Shown in pieces: positions 7,950-17,455 of a stretch of 64,000 nucleotides of DNA. A program made the translations under genes and the position numbers. Location of the stretch: positions 186,001 through 250,000 of the forward strand of contig NZ_JAAABI010000001.1 in NCBI RefSeq assembly GCF_009903685.1, in the 5' to 3' direction. The stretch's first letter is position 1. Each line of letters opens with the position of its first letter. The notes under the pieces were generated by a model, which was not told the origin of the DNA, made no database searches, and saw only the letters and a list, made by a program, of their open reading frames with translations. This DNA is from Flagellimonas ochracea. GTDB lineage: Bacteria > Bacteroidota > Bacteroidia > Flavobacteriales > Flavobacteriaceae.

Positions 7950-9805
7950 TGGCTGACATCATCAAGCTTTTGCCAGACCATGTTGCCAACCAAATTGCAG
8001 CAGGAGAGGTGGTTCAGCGCCCAGCTTCCGTGGTCAAGGAATTATTGGAAAATGCCATAGATGCCGAATCAACGGTCATAAAACTAGTCGTAAAGGATGG
8101 TGGAAAAACCTTGATACAGGTTGTGGACAATGGTGTGGGCATGAGCGAAACCGATGCAAGATTGTCCTTTGAACGACACGCTACCTCCAAGATTGCAAGC
8201 GCCCAAGACCTTTTTAATCTGCATACCAAGGGATTTCGTGGTGAAGCCCTAGCCTCCATAGCGGCTATAGCCCATGTGGATTTGCAGACCAGAACCGAAT
8301 CACAGGAGTTGGGTACCCATATTAAAATTGAAGGTAGTAAAATAGTGACTCAAGAGGTGACTGCCAGCTCTAAGGGAACCTCGCTATCCGTTAAGAACCT
8401 GTTTTTTAATATTCCGGCACGACGGAATTTTTTAAAATCCAATCAGGTAGAATTGCGTCACATTACCGACGAATTTCATAGAGTGGCCTTGGCGCACCCG
8501 AACATTGAGTTTCATTTTTATAACAATGGCTCCGAGATTTTTAATTTGCCCAAAACCAAATACCGTCAACGTATCGCCCATATTTTTGGTAGTCGCATGG
8601 AAAATAGACTGGTTCCGGTAAATGAGGAAACCGAAGTGGTGAAGATATCCGGATTCATATGCAAACCTGAATTTGCAAAAAAGAGTAGGGGAGAGCAATT
8701 TTTTTTTGCCAACCATCGCTTCATTAAAAGTCCGTATCTGCACCATGCGGTGATAGCTGCCTTTGAAGGGCTTATAAAATCGGACTTGTATCCAGGATAT
8801 TTTCTTTATCTTGAAGTTGACCCATCTTCCATCGACATCAATATCCATCCCACAAAAACAGAGGTCAAATTTGATGATGAAAATACACTCTATGCCATAT
8901 TGCGGTCTACCATCAAGCACGGTTTGGGCCAATTTAATGTGGCTCCAGCATTGGATTTTGAACACGATCCCAATTTGGACACTCCATATGCCTATAAGGA
9001 ACGGGGAGCGGTTCTGCCCAAAGTAAGCGTGGACCCTTCGTTCAATCCTTTTCAGGAAGGCGCCAAGGGCGGTGGAAGTAATGGAAATCATAGTGGATTT
9101 CAAAAAACAAGTAACAAAAGTTGGGAGGAGTTGTATGAAGGACTCGACACTGAAATAGGAGTTGAGACTTTCAGCAGTGTGAGCATAGAGTCGGATGGTG
9201 GTGGACAGGAAAGTATTATTTTGGATGATCAAGCTTCTACCCATGGAGTCACGACCTTTCAACTTAAACGCAAATTTGTTGTGAGTGCCGTCAAGTCCGG
9301 AATGTTGGTCATACACCAAGCCAGGGCGCACCAACGCATTCTTTTTGAAAAGTTTTTGGGAGAGATAACCGTTAAAGAGGGGGTAAGCCAACAATTGCTT
9401 TTTCCGTTGGAGCTTACCTTTAGCAAACAGGAACTTGGCATTTTGAAGGAAATAAAGCAAAGCCTGACAAGCATTGGTTTTGCCTTTGAAAACCTTGAGG
9501 AGGAAACTGTCAAAGTAACAGGTGTGCCGCTGATGGTGCCCGAAAGTGGAATTGGCACGGTATTGGACCATTTAATAGCTGATTATAAGGAAGGCTTTGA
9601 GAATGATTCTAGCTCCCAGGCCGAAATTTTGGCCAAAGCACTGTCCAAAAACCTGGCGGTGCGAACAGGGGATTTGTTAGATAAAGAATCGCAATTGGCA
9701 TTGGTGAACAACTTATTTGCCTGTAAAGAACCAAATTTAAGTCCCTTCCAAAAGTTGACATATACAATCATCTCCGAAGGAGATATCAATAAAAAGTTTA
9801 TATAA
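7949..9805 (+). CDS. mutL: DNA mismatch repair protein MutL
   Basis: MutL links mismatch recognition to strand removal. The 618-residue protein has the GHKL ATPase motifs: ELLENAIDAES, VVDNGVGMS and HTKGFRGEALASIAA. The C-terminal dimerisation domain begins about residue 430. The metal-binding motif DQHA(X)2E seen in MutL nucleases is replaced here by HQARAHQ, and no ACxxAVR-type motif is seen near the end, so the nuclease site looks degenerate. It is followed with no gap by the first rhomboid gene. Confidence 0.95.
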   Translation: MADIIKLLPDHVANQIAAGEVVQRPASVVKELLENAIDAESTVIKLVVKDGGKTLIQVVDNGVGMSETDARLSFERHATSKIASAQDLFNLHTKGFRGEALASIAAIAHVDLQTRTESQELGTHIKIEGSKIVTQEVTASSKGTSLSVKNLFFNIPARRNFLKSNQVELRHITDEFHRVALAHPNIEFHFYNNGSEIFNLPKTKYRQRIAHIFGSRMENRLVPVNEETEVVKISGFICKPEFAKKSRGEQFFFANHRFIKSPYLHHAVIAAFEGLIKSDLYPGYFLYLEVDPSSIDINIHPTKTEVKFDDENTLYAILRSTIKHGLGQFNVAPALDFEHDPNLDTPYAYKERGAVLPKVSVDPSFNPFQEGAKGGGSNGNHSGFQKTSNKSWEELYEGLDTEIGVETFSSVSIESDGGGQESIILDDQASTHGVTTFQLKRKFVVSAVKSGMLVIHQARAHQRILFEKFLGEITVKEGVSQQLLFPLELTFSKQELGILKEIKQSLTSIGFAFENLEEETVKVTGVPLMVPESGIGTVLDHLIADYKEGFENDSSSQAEILAKALSKNLAVRTGDLLDKESQLALVNNLFACKEPNLSPFQKLTYTIISEGDINKKFI

Positions 9806-10540
9806 ATGGGAAGATTGACAGAGGCCGTAAAACATTTGTTGATCATTAATGTGATCCTGTTCTTTGCCACAATGATCTATGGGGATCAAATGTACCAATG
9901 GTTGTCCCTTTGGTTTCCTAAAAACACCAATTTTCAATTGTGGCAGGTTGTCTCTCATATGTTCATGCATGGCAGTCTCATGCATATCGTTTTTAACATG
10001 TATGCCCTATGGGCTTTTGGAACACCTCTGGAACGGGTTTGGGGGCGCAACAAGTTTCTGTTCTTCTATTTTTCAGCCGGATTGGGATCAGCCATTTTAC
10101 ATTCTGGAGTGAATTATTATCTTTTTAACGAAGGAATGAGTGCCTTGATGGATGCTGGTATGGCCAAGCAGCAAATATTGGATATCTTGTCAAGAGGTCA
10201 ATACAGCACAGATTGGTACGAGATGGCTCCTAAAAGTACCATAGATAGTTTTTTAACTGCTTACAATACACCGGCTGTAGGTGCTTCAGGTGCCATTTAT
10301 GGCATTTTGGTGGCCTTTGCATTCATGTATTCTGAAGCTAAATTGATGTTGATTTTTCTGCCTATACCCATTAAAGCGAAATATTTTGTGCCCCTATTGA
10401 TTGCTGTGGACCTCATATTTGGTATTGGAAACGTAAATACAGGTATAGCGCATTTTGCCCATATTGGTGGTGCCTTGATAGGTTTTATTATGATGTGGTA
10501 TTGGAAAAAGAATGAGTTTAACAATAATCGTTGGAATTAA
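9806..10540 (+). CDS. Rhomboid-family intramembrane serine protease (first copy)
   Basis: The 244-residue protein has about six membrane spans. The catalytic Ser lies in GASGAIYG, the catalytic His in HFAHIGGALIGF, and HMFMHGSLMHIVFNM is the conserved His-rich loop. The start follows the mutL stop directly, so they are one transcript. The substrate is unknown. Confidence 0.92.
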   Translation: MGRLTEAVKHLLIINVILFFATMIYGDQMYQWLSLWFPKNTNFQLWQVVSHMFMHGSLMHIVFNMYALWAFGTPLERVWGRNKFLFFYFSAGLGSAILHSGVNYYLFNEGMSALMDAGMAKQQILDILSRGQYSTDWYEMAPKSTIDSFLTAYNTPAVGASGAIYGILVAFAFMYSEAKLMLIFLPIPIKAKYFVPLLIAVDLIFGIGNVNTGIAHFAHIGGALIGFIMMWYWKKNEFNNNRWN

Positions 10541-10543
10541 CCT

Positions 10544-11407
10544 ATGACAACAGGAGGAATACGATACAACTTTGCCAGACTTAACATTGCGGAAAAGCTA
10601 ATAGTATTTAACGTGCTAGTGTTCGTTCTGGATGGTTTGTCCAGGGCGTTGTTGGATATTTCTATTTCCGATTGGTTTCATCTGCCCAAAGATATTATGG
10701 AGTTTTTGGGACAGCCATGGTCCGTGGTCACCTATTCGTTCTTTCATGGTGGTCTTGGACATATTTTCTGGAATATGCTCATGCTGTATTTTACGGGACG
10801 TATTTTCTTGAATCTTTTTAATAGTGAACGGTTCATTAATGTATATTTTCTTGGTGTAATCGTTGGGGGAATCGTTTTTCTTCTTAGCTATAATTTGTTT
10901 CCTACACTGGTCCAAACCAATACAGCTTTGATAGGTGCTTCTGCTGGGGTGACTGCGGTTTTGATTTTTATCTGTTCATATATCCCAAACCAAGAAGTTC
11001 GAGTGATTTTCTTCAATGTGAAGTTATGGTATGTAGGAGCCTTTTTTGTCCTGGTCGACCTAATACAAATACCCTACGGCGGAAACGTGGGCGGTCGGCT
11101 CGCTCACCTGGGAGGAGCATTCTTGGGTTACCTCTACGCCCGTCAACTGTTGAAAGGCCAGGATATTGGCTTGGGTTTCACAAAGGTTTGGAAGGGAGTC
11201 CTGGACCTTTTTAAGGTAAACAAAAGAAAGGCACCCCTGAAAACGGTTTACAAAAAAAATACTTCGCGAAATAAAAGTGTGAATTACGAGAAGGAAGTTC
11301 GTCAAAAGAAAATCGATACTATTTTGGATAAGATAAGCAAATCGGGTTACGAAAGTCTATCCAAAGCAGAAAAGGACTTTCTGTTCAAAGCAGGTAAAGA
11401 GGATTGA
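10544..11407 (+). CDS. Rhomboid-family intramembrane serine protease (second copy)
   Basis: The protein has 287 residues, with HGGLGHIFWNMLML, the Ser motif GASAGVTAV, and the His motif LAHLGGAFLGYLYARQ. Unlike the first copy it has a long, very basic cytosolic tail (about 210-287, rich in Lys) ending in a predicted helix (YESLSKAEKDFLFKAGK), a form common in Bacteroidota rhomboids. Three bases separate it from the first copy. Confidence 0.9.
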   Translation: MTTGGIRYNFARLNIAEKLIVFNVLVFVLDGLSRALLDISISDWFHLPKDIMEFLGQPWSVVTYSFFHGGLGHIFWNMLMLYFTGRIFLNLFNSERFINVYFLGVIVGGIVFLLSYNLFPTLVQTNTALIGASAGVTAVLIFICSYIPNQEVRVIFFNVKLWYVGAFFVLVDLIQIPYGGNVGGRLAHLGGAFLGYLYARQLLKGQDIGLGFTKVWKGVLDLFKVNKRKAPLKTVYKKNTSRNKSVNYEKEVRQKKIDTILDKISKSGYESLSKAEKDFLFKAGKED

Positions 11408-11410
11408 TAC

Positions 11411-12460
11411 GTGGGAAAACTGTCCATTTTCAATAAAGCCATCTTCTTTGTAAATACCATATTGGCGTTGGTTACGCTGGTAGCTATAATTGTGCCTTTT
11501 GTCCCAGTAACGACATTACCGGCCTTGTCCGTATTGAGTCTGATAGTTCCTTTATTGGTGGTGGTAAACTTTGTTTTTCTCTTGTATTGGATTTTATTAA
11601 AAAAAAAGCATCTCTTTCTTTCGGGGATGTTGCTGCTGATTTGGTATTTTGTTTTGGGTCCTTTTTATCAGTTTTCCGGGGCAAGCAATACGGTAAACGA
11701 AAAAAACGGAAATACCTTGACCATTATGTCCTTTAATGCTAGGAGCTTCAATGAGTTGAAGCAGTTGGATATAAAAAATGTTGATAGCCTTATTCTTGAT
11801 TTTGTTACTGATAAGAACCCAGACATTTTATGCTTTCAGGAATGTCACTACGCCTTGAAACGCAATGATGCTTTAAGTCAGTACGACCACAAGTTTGTGG
11901 ATTTCACTTATGGAAAGCATAGGGGAAAAGTAATACAGGCTATTTATTCCAAATTTCCAATTGTCAAGGTAGATTCGGTAGATTTTCCGAACAGTTCGAA
12001 TAACGCTATATTCGCCGACATTTTGTTGAATATGGATACAATAAGAATCTATAACCTTCATCTTCAATCTTTTAGAATTGTCCCCGAAATCAATACCATC
12101 AAGAGTGAAGAGTCATCCAAGTTATTCGCAAAATCACGAAGAGTGATGTTAAAACAATATGAGCAAGCTAATTTGGTACGCGAGAACATAGAAAATACCC
12201 ATTTCAAAAAAGTAGTGGCAGGTGATTTCAATAACACCCAATATTCCAACATATACCAAACCATTAAAGGTGATATGAACGATACTTTCGATGAGAAAGG
12301 AACTGGTTTTGGTCGCACTTATGATCTTTTGGGATTTCCTATTCGAATCGACTACATTTTGACGGACCCAGATTTTGAAGTGTTGGCCCACCAGAATTTC
12401 AATGAAAAGCTATCAGATCACTATCCTGTAATGGCAACTTTGCGACTTAAATCAGAGTAA
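11411..12460 (+). CDS. Membrane-anchored endonuclease/exonuclease/phosphatase family protein
   Basis: The protein has 349 residues starting at GTG, three bases after the second rhomboid. Three N-terminal spans (about 10-90) precede an EEP domain: TIMSFNARSFN near 100, a metal-binding DFNN near 260, and SDHYPVMATL near 338. The catalytic domain may work on nucleic acid, phospholipid or another phosphodiester; this cannot be told. Its last nine bases overlap the convergent DUF6122 gene. Confidence 0.85.
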   Translation: MGKLSIFNKAIFFVNTILALVTLVAIIVPFVPVTTLPALSVLSLIVPLLVVVNFVFLLYWILLKKKHLFLSGMLLLIWYFVLGPFYQFSGASNTVNEKNGNTLTIMSFNARSFNELKQLDIKNVDSLILDFVTDKNPDILCFQECHYALKRNDALSQYDHKFVDFTYGKHRGKVIQAIYSKFPIVKVDSVDFPNSSNNAIFADILLNMDTIRIYNLHLQSFRIVPEINTIKSEESSKLFAKSRRVMLKQYEQANLVRENIENTHFKKVVAGDFNNTQYSNIYQTIKGDMNDTFDEKGTGFGRTYDLLGFPIRIDYILTDPDFEVLAHQNFNEKLSDHYPVMATLRLKSE

Positions 12461-12766
12461 AAGGCAATCGGATATATCCGCAACAATATGTAAGATGAGC
12501 GCAAGCCCAATTAAACGGGTTTGTTTAAAGAATGGCAATACAGAATAGACCGCAATAGCCCAATAACTATGTAACGGGTGATAGCCAATACTACACCGTC
12601 CGGAATCAAAAATGGGATTGGCCCAGAAGTGATCCAAATCAATTAAAATTCCGGCTAAGAGGATAATTATTACGCTTATCCGCTTATCCTTAAAGAACCA
12701 AAAAGCGATAAAGATTGGAACCAAAAAATGGATGCCATAATGGACGAAATGCCTAAGCATGGTCAA
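12452..12766 (-). CDS. DUF6122 family small membrane protein
   Basis: The protein has 104 residues with three or four hydrophobic spans and conserved polar motifs (FVHYGIHFLVP, LIDLDHFWANP, GYHPLHSYWA, LILHIVADISDC). The Asp/His pattern resembles membrane-embedded metal-dependent hydrolases such as YdjM, but this is only a resemblance. It overlaps the wbqC start by 14 bases. Confidence 0.75.
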   Translation of the reverse strand: MTMLRHFVHYGIHFLVPIFIAFWFFKDKRISVIIILLAGILIDLDHFWANPIFDSGRCSIGYHPLHSYWAIAVYSVLPFFKQTRLIGLALILHIVADISDCLLL

Positions 12767-13385
12767 AATCTAAGGGTTGATTTTTCAAATAGGAAAGCGT
12801 ATTGGGTCCTTCATTGAACAATAAGTCTAAAATACTTAAATTGGATATAAAACCATGGCGGTCTTCAAATACTTGGGAATAGTGCCCAAAATTGAAATCG
12901 GACTCGTTTTTTGCCTTTACCAGAAATCGTGCATCCAGGGAATCAATGGGTTCCAGCATATAGGAGCTGGTTTTTTTTTCTGCAATTTCCATTTCTAAAC
13001 AATGCGCTATTGTTTTAATGGTTTTCATGTTGAAGTCGTAGAGCAAGACCTCGGAACCCTCAAACAGCGGTTGTATTTCATCTTCATAAAACTCAAAAAA
13101 AGGGGAAGTGCGGTAAGCGGTTTCCAGGGTGCGCCAATGGACTTTTTTCCAATTATAGCTGGTGTCCATGCAAACCTCTCTATATTTTTGCCGCCCCTCA
13201 TTGCTGCCCACATGCTTTATGGGAATATTCAGCATGTGTTTGCCTTGATCAGTACAGATGTAGCACCGATTTCGATAGGTTTGTTTTTGAAAGTTGTCAT
13301 GCGCTTCCCAAATAATATCATTTTGCACAATAGTGGCAAATGTTGCAACGTTTGGAAAATAAGTGGGATGAATAAGTACTTTCAA
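12753..13385 (-). CDS. WbqC-like family protein
   Basis: The protein has 210 residues with the WbqC pattern: HPTYFPNVATFATI at the start, QKQTYRNRCYICTDQGKHML in family form, and WKKVHWRTLETAYRTSPFFEFY. Family members occur in polysaccharide gene clusters and are proposed to act in sugar or amino-acid modification. It follows lepB by 17 bases, a stable flavobacterial arrangement. Confidence 0.88.
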   Translation of the reverse strand: MKVLIHPTYFPNVATFATIVQNDIIWEAHDNFQKQTYRNRCYICTDQGKHMLNIPIKHVGSNEGRQKYREVCMDTSYNWKKVHWRTLETAYRTSPFFEFYEDEIQPLFEGSEVLLYDFNMKTIKTIAHCLEMEIAEKKTSSYMLEPIDSLDARFLVKAKNESDFNFGHYSQVFEDRHGFISNLSILDLLFNEGPNTLSYLKNQPLDFDHA

Positions 13386-13402
13386 CAGGTTGTTTCTTAT
13401 GA

Positions 13403-15145
13403 TTAGTTGGTCTTTTTCTTTCTTCTTTTTCTGATGAAATCAAATATAAACCAGCCAACGACAAGGGCCACGAAATACCATCGATACGAAACGGGTTCAC
13501 CACTGCCACCAACAGTCGTGAAAATTCTATTCCATCGGGGTTTCCAATTGGCTATTCCTTCATTGAAATTGTCAAAGCTCATCCACAAGAAAACAGGCTT
13601 GCCCACAATATGGTCCGCAGGAACGTAACCCCATGTTCTGCTATCCTCGGAATGGTCCCTGTTGTCCCCCATCATCCAATAGTAATCTTGCTTAAAGGTA
13701 TATGAATTGGCTTCCTTTCCATTAATCAAAACTTTTTCCCCAGATACCTTAACATCGTTGTACTCATAATCTCTAATGATTTTTTTGTACAAGGGAATGG
13801 TCTTATAATCAATCTTTACTGTGGTACCCGCTTTTGGTATGTAGATGGGACCAAAATTATCGTTGTTCCAAGGGTATAAATTTGGTCTTTGAGGAAAGGC
13901 GCCGCCATACCCACCTTTAGGTTCCACAGTGCGAACCACAGAATCGATAGTTTCATTCTCACGAAGTTGTCCGACCATATCTTGAGTGAGATTGGCTATT
14001 CTTGATCTTGGTTTTTCTTCCGTTAGTGAAAGCCGTAGCTGCCGTATCACATCGGTCGGGATTCCATTTTCTTTGGTTATAAGTTCAATTTTACCATTAG
14101 CAGTTCTGTTTGCGCCTAAAACATAAGGTGCCAAGGCATTATATTGATTTTGATTTACGTTGCCTGAGATGTACTTTCTAAAATAGTCCGATGCATCTAC
14201 TTCTGCCAAGAGTCTACTGGAAACACCCTTTTGTGAATAGATGTTGTGATCATACATGACTTTTGCCCTATCTGAAAGTTGAAATTGCGCTCCATTGACA
14301 TACACCGTACCATCAATAACAGCTAAGGAGTCTCCCGGAGTTCCAACACAACGCTTTACGTAGTTCGATTTTTTGTCTATGGGTTTTTTTACAGGTTTGT
14401 CCACTCTAAAAAATTGTACCAATGTATCTGCGGGTAGACTGAACACTACGATATCATTTTTTTTCACTGTTTGGAAACCTGGTAAACGCATATAGGGCAA
14501 TTGCAATCTGTTCTTCCATGAGTTTTTGTACGTTGCGGGATTTACGTCGGCAACATAGGACCTTGTTTTTAACACAGGGAGCGTATCATGCACCATGGGA
14601 GCAGCCAATGTAGTCATCGGAACACGGGCGCCATAATGAAACTTGCTTACAAAAAGAAAATCACCAATTCGCAAGGTCCGCTCCAAAGAACCCGTGGGAA
14701 TAACATAAGGCTGAATAAAATAGGTGTGCACAAATGTGGCGGCAACAATGGCAAAAACTATGGAGCTCACCCATTCACCCAGACCGGTTCGGGGTTTCAA
14801 GCTTCGGTCCGAAATATAGGTCACAGCTTCAACATAGTTGATGTAATAAATATAGAACCCCAGTGTTAAAATGGCCAGCCATGTGTCCAATAATCTATTT
14901 TTGCCAAAACTTCGAATGGTTTCTACCCATACCACGGGGAACATCAATAGATTGATGATGGGAATAAAGAGCAACAACACCCACCACCATGGGCGATTTA
15001 TGATTTTCATCAAAATGATACCATTGTATATGGGTACTGCTGCTTCCCAGGCTTTTCTCCCTGCTTTTTTATAAAGCTTCCAGGTCCCTAAAAAATGAAT
15101 GATCTGAATGATCAAAATGAAAATAATCCACTGTGTGCCGTTCAT
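13403..15145 (-). CDS. lepB: Signal peptidase I, long flavobacterial form
   Basis: The enzyme removes signal peptides at the outer face of the inner membrane. It has 580 residues, much longer than the roughly 320 of E. coli. Several N-terminal spans (about 5-25, 52-75, 88-108) come before a further span and the catalytic IPTGSLERT (Ser153). The general-base Lys is at NYVKRCVGTPGD (Lys264). A large insert of roughly 280-430 separates this from the conserved C-terminal box MMGDNRDHSEDSR near 500. A last span near 555-575 ends in a basic tail. Confidence 0.94.
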   Translation of the reverse strand: MNGTQWIIFILIIQIIHFLGTWKLYKKAGRKAWEAAVPIYNGIILMKIINRPWWWVLLLFIPIINLLMFPVVWVETIRSFGKNRLLDTWLAILTLGFYIYYINYVEAVTYISDRSLKPRTGLGEWVSSIVFAIVAATFVHTYFIQPYVIPTGSLERTLRIGDFLFVSKFHYGARVPMTTLAAPMVHDTLPVLKTRSYVADVNPATYKNSWKNRLQLPYMRLPGFQTVKKNDIVVFSLPADTLVQFFRVDKPVKKPIDKKSNYVKRCVGTPGDSLAVIDGTVYVNGAQFQLSDRAKVMYDHNIYSQKGVSSRLLAEVDASDYFRKYISGNVNQNQYNALAPYVLGANRTANGKIELITKENGIPTDVIRQLRLSLTEEKPRSRIANLTQDMVGQLRENETIDSVVRTVEPKGGYGGAFPQRPNLYPWNNDNFGPIYIPKAGTTVKIDYKTIPLYKKIIRDYEYNDVKVSGEKVLINGKEANSYTFKQDYYWMMGDNRDHSEDSRTWGYVPADHIVGKPVFLWMSFDNFNEGIANWKPRWNRIFTTVGGSGEPVSYRWYFVALVVGWFIFDFIRKRRKKKTN

Positions 15146-15192
15146 TTCTATGTTTCTTTGTAGGACTGACCGTCCATGGTGTTGTTACGCTT

Positions 15193-15894
15193 TTAGCTTA
15201 GATTTAACACGTCTTTCATGGAAAAAACACCCGTTTTTCCCTGAATCCATTCTGCAGCGATTACTGCCCCCAAGGCGAAGCCTTTTCGATTGTGGGCGAC
15301 GTGTTTTATTTCAATCTTGTCCACTTCGCTTTCATAGGAAACAATATGGGTGCCAGCAACAGCACCCTCTCTTTTTGAAGTGATGGGGATGCTTTTTTCA
15401 TCCGCTGTCTCCGATTTCCAAGTTTTATAGGAACTGTGTTCAATGATTCCCTCTGCCAAAGTAATGGCAGTTCCACTCGGTGCATCCAATTTTTGAGTAT
15501 GGTGTATTTCCTCCATGGAAACACTATACTGTTCTAGTTTGGACATCATGCTGGCAAGCTGTTCATTCAATTCGAAAAAGAGATTTACACCCAAACTGAA
15601 ATTGGAAGCGTAAATAAATGCCCCCTTTTTTTCTTGGCAATGCTTTACGGCTTCGGCATAACGTTCTAGCCAACCGGTGGTTCCTGAAATAACCGGGACT
15701 TTATTTTCAAAACAGGTGATGATATTTTGGTAGGCGGCATCTGGTGTGCTGAAATCTATGGCCACATCCATTTTCGAATAGTCTGCTTCCTTGGTGCCTA
15801 CATCCACCTTGGCCACAATGGAGTGTCCCCTTTGTTGCGCTATTTGCTCAATCATCTTTCCCATTTTGCCATATCCGAATAAACCAATGTTCAT
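15193..15894 (-). CDS. dapB: 4-hydroxy-tetrahydrodipicolinate reductase
   Basis: This enzyme carries out the NAD(P)H-dependent step of the diaminopimelate/lysine pathway. It has 233 residues, near the short end for the family. Features: GYGKMGKMI at the start, DFSTPDA near 48, GTTGW near 73, and the active-site EEIHHTQKLDAPSGTA near 128. It sits between DUF5683 and lepB, 47 bases before the latter. Confidence 0.95.
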   Translation of the reverse strand: MNIGLFGYGKMGKMIEQIAQQRGHSIVAKVDVGTKEADYSKMDVAIDFSTPDAAYQNIITCFENKVPVISGTTGWLERYAEAVKHCQEKKGAFIYASNFSLGVNLFFELNEQLASMMSKLEQYSVSMEEIHHTQKLDAPSGTAITLAEGIIEHSSYKTWKSETADEKSIPITSKREGAVAGTHIVSYESEVDKIEIKHVAHNRKGFALGAVIAAEWIQGKTGVFSMKDVLNLS

Positions 15895-15897
15895 GTT

Positions 15898-16554
15898 TTA
15901 AAATTTTATGAGCAATGCCATCCCATAGTTAGGTTCATTTGTCCACGGATTTAAATCCAAGTAGGGTTTAAAATCCAAGGAAAGGTCTTCATCTACATTA
16001 TATTGCTTTAAATGGGCATCCACATTGGCATCGATAATATTGAGTGCGTAAAGCGCAATGGTAACCAATAATGCCAAATCTCGGTCACGCTGACGGGCTT
16101 CCTGTGCATCTTGCAGGGCTTCAGAAGAAATATCTGGTCCGTTACCATCTCCATTTATATCATAAAACTCATCATCTGTGAAACCAGCGCGTCTGCGCTT
16201 GAATGCATCCCTTGCTTTTCTGTATTCGGTATTGTTGATGGAATACACATAAACACCAGTTCCCAACGCACCGTAAACTAAGGGTATTTTCCAATATCTT
16301 TTGTTGTATGCCTGTCCCAGTCCGGGTAGTATGGCCGAGTAGAAAGCTGCCTTACTGGGAGCCAATGGATTTATTCTCTTTTTTTCATAGGTGACCTCTT
16401 CAATGGTGATGCCCTCGCCTTCTAAATCCATGGCCAAGGAGTCTATTTCCGTAGGATGGGGTTGGTCTTCATTTTTCTCTTTTTCATCCTGTTGGGAAAA
16501 ACCTACATGAAGAAAGAATAAAAGGAAGCACGGCAAGAAAAGGCTTTTATTCAC
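15898..16554 (-). CDS. DUF5683 family exported protein
   Basis: The 218-residue protein has an N-terminal signal (MNKSLFLPCFLLFFLHVGFSQ). The core PSKAAFYSAILPGLGQAYNKRYWKIPLVYGA in family form, two hydrophobic stretches, and a C-terminal LDLNPWTNEPNYGMALLIKF identify DUF5683. The role is unknown, probably in the envelope. It overlaps the parB stop by eight bases. Confidence 0.85.
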   Translation of the reverse strand: MNKSLFLPCFLLFFLHVGFSQQDEKEKNEDQPHPTEIDSLAMDLEGEGITIEEVTYEKKRINPLAPSKAAFYSAILPGLGQAYNKRYWKIPLVYGALGTGVYVYSINNTEYRKARDAFKRRRAGFTDDEFYDINGDGNGPDISSEALQDAQEARQRDRDLALLVTIALYALNIIDANVDAHLKQYNVDEDLSLDFKPYLDLNPWTNEPNYGMALLIKF

Positions 16555-17455
16555 CTGTCATTATTTTTTGTATACGCTCAAATTCCTCTTCGGAATGGAA
16601 CGGAATCACAATTTTTCCTTTACCTTTTGAGGAGGCACTGATATCCACTTTGGCGGAAAGATATTCCTTTAGCACTTCCATTCCTTTGGAGACAAATTCT
16701 GGAACGGTTTCTTCTTTAGGTCTAGTTGTTTCCGCGGAGGCCCCTTTGGGTTCTTTATATGCTTTTACCAATCGCTCCGTTTCTCGAACAGATAGTCTAT
16801 CAGAAACAATTTTTTCATAGATAGCCAACTGGTCTTTCTTCTTGTCGATATTGATCAGGGCGCGACCGTGGCCCATACTGATAAAACCATCACGCATTCC
16901 TGTTTGTATGATTGGATCCAGTCTTAAAAGTCTGATATAGTTTGTGATGGTAGACCTTTTTTTCCCAACCCGATCACTTAACTTTTCTTGAGTGACCTGG
17001 ATTTCGTCGATGAGCCTTTGGTAGGATAGGGCAATTTCAATTGGGTCCAAGTCTTGCCTTTGGATGTTTTCCACCAAGGCCATTTCCAACGATTCTTGAT
17101 CATTGGCTATTCTAATGTAGGAGGGAATCGTAGAAAGCCCCACCTTTTTTGATGCCCGGAACCTGCGTTCACCAGATACCAATTGAAATTTGTTGAAACC
17201 TAGCTTGCGTACGGTAATTGGTTGTATTATGCCCAGTTCGCGAATGGAACTTGCCAACTCTTCCAATGCTTCATCATTGAAATTGGATCTTGGTTGAAAG
17301 GGATTTACTTCAATGGAATCGATATCGAGTTCCACCACATTTCCTATCACCTTATCCGCATTTTTGTCCGAAACGGACTTAATGTCATTTTCAGGATCTT
17401 TCAACAGGGCGGACAGGCCTCTTCCCAAAGCTTGTTTTTTGGTTGCTTTCGCCAT
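16547..17455 (-). CDS. parB: Chromosome-partitioning protein ParB
   Basis: This CTP-dependent DNA clamp has 302 residues. The N-terminal KKQALGRGLSALL is followed by the ParB/Srx CTP-binding region with NPFQPRSNF and GERRFRASKK (about 50-120), the helix-turn-helix TQEKLSDRVGKKRSTITNY in family form (about 155-175), and a C-terminal dimerisation part. I saw no parS site (GTTTCACGTGAAAC) in the window. It is directly adjacent to parA. Confidence 0.96.
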   Translation of the reverse strand: MAKATKKQALGRGLSALLKDPENDIKSVSDKNADKVIGNVVELDIDSIEVNPFQPRSNFNDEALEELASSIRELGIIQPITVRKLGFNKFQLVSGERRFRASKKVGLSTIPSYIRIANDQESLEMALVENIQRQDLDPIEIALSYQRLIDEIQVTQEKLSDRVGKKRSTITNYIRLLRLDPIIQTGMRDGFISMGHGRALINIDKKKDQLAIYEKIVSDRLSVRETERLVKAYKEPKGASAETTRPKEETVPEFVSKGMEVLKEYLSAKVDISASSKGKGKIVIPFHSEEEFERIQKIMTGE

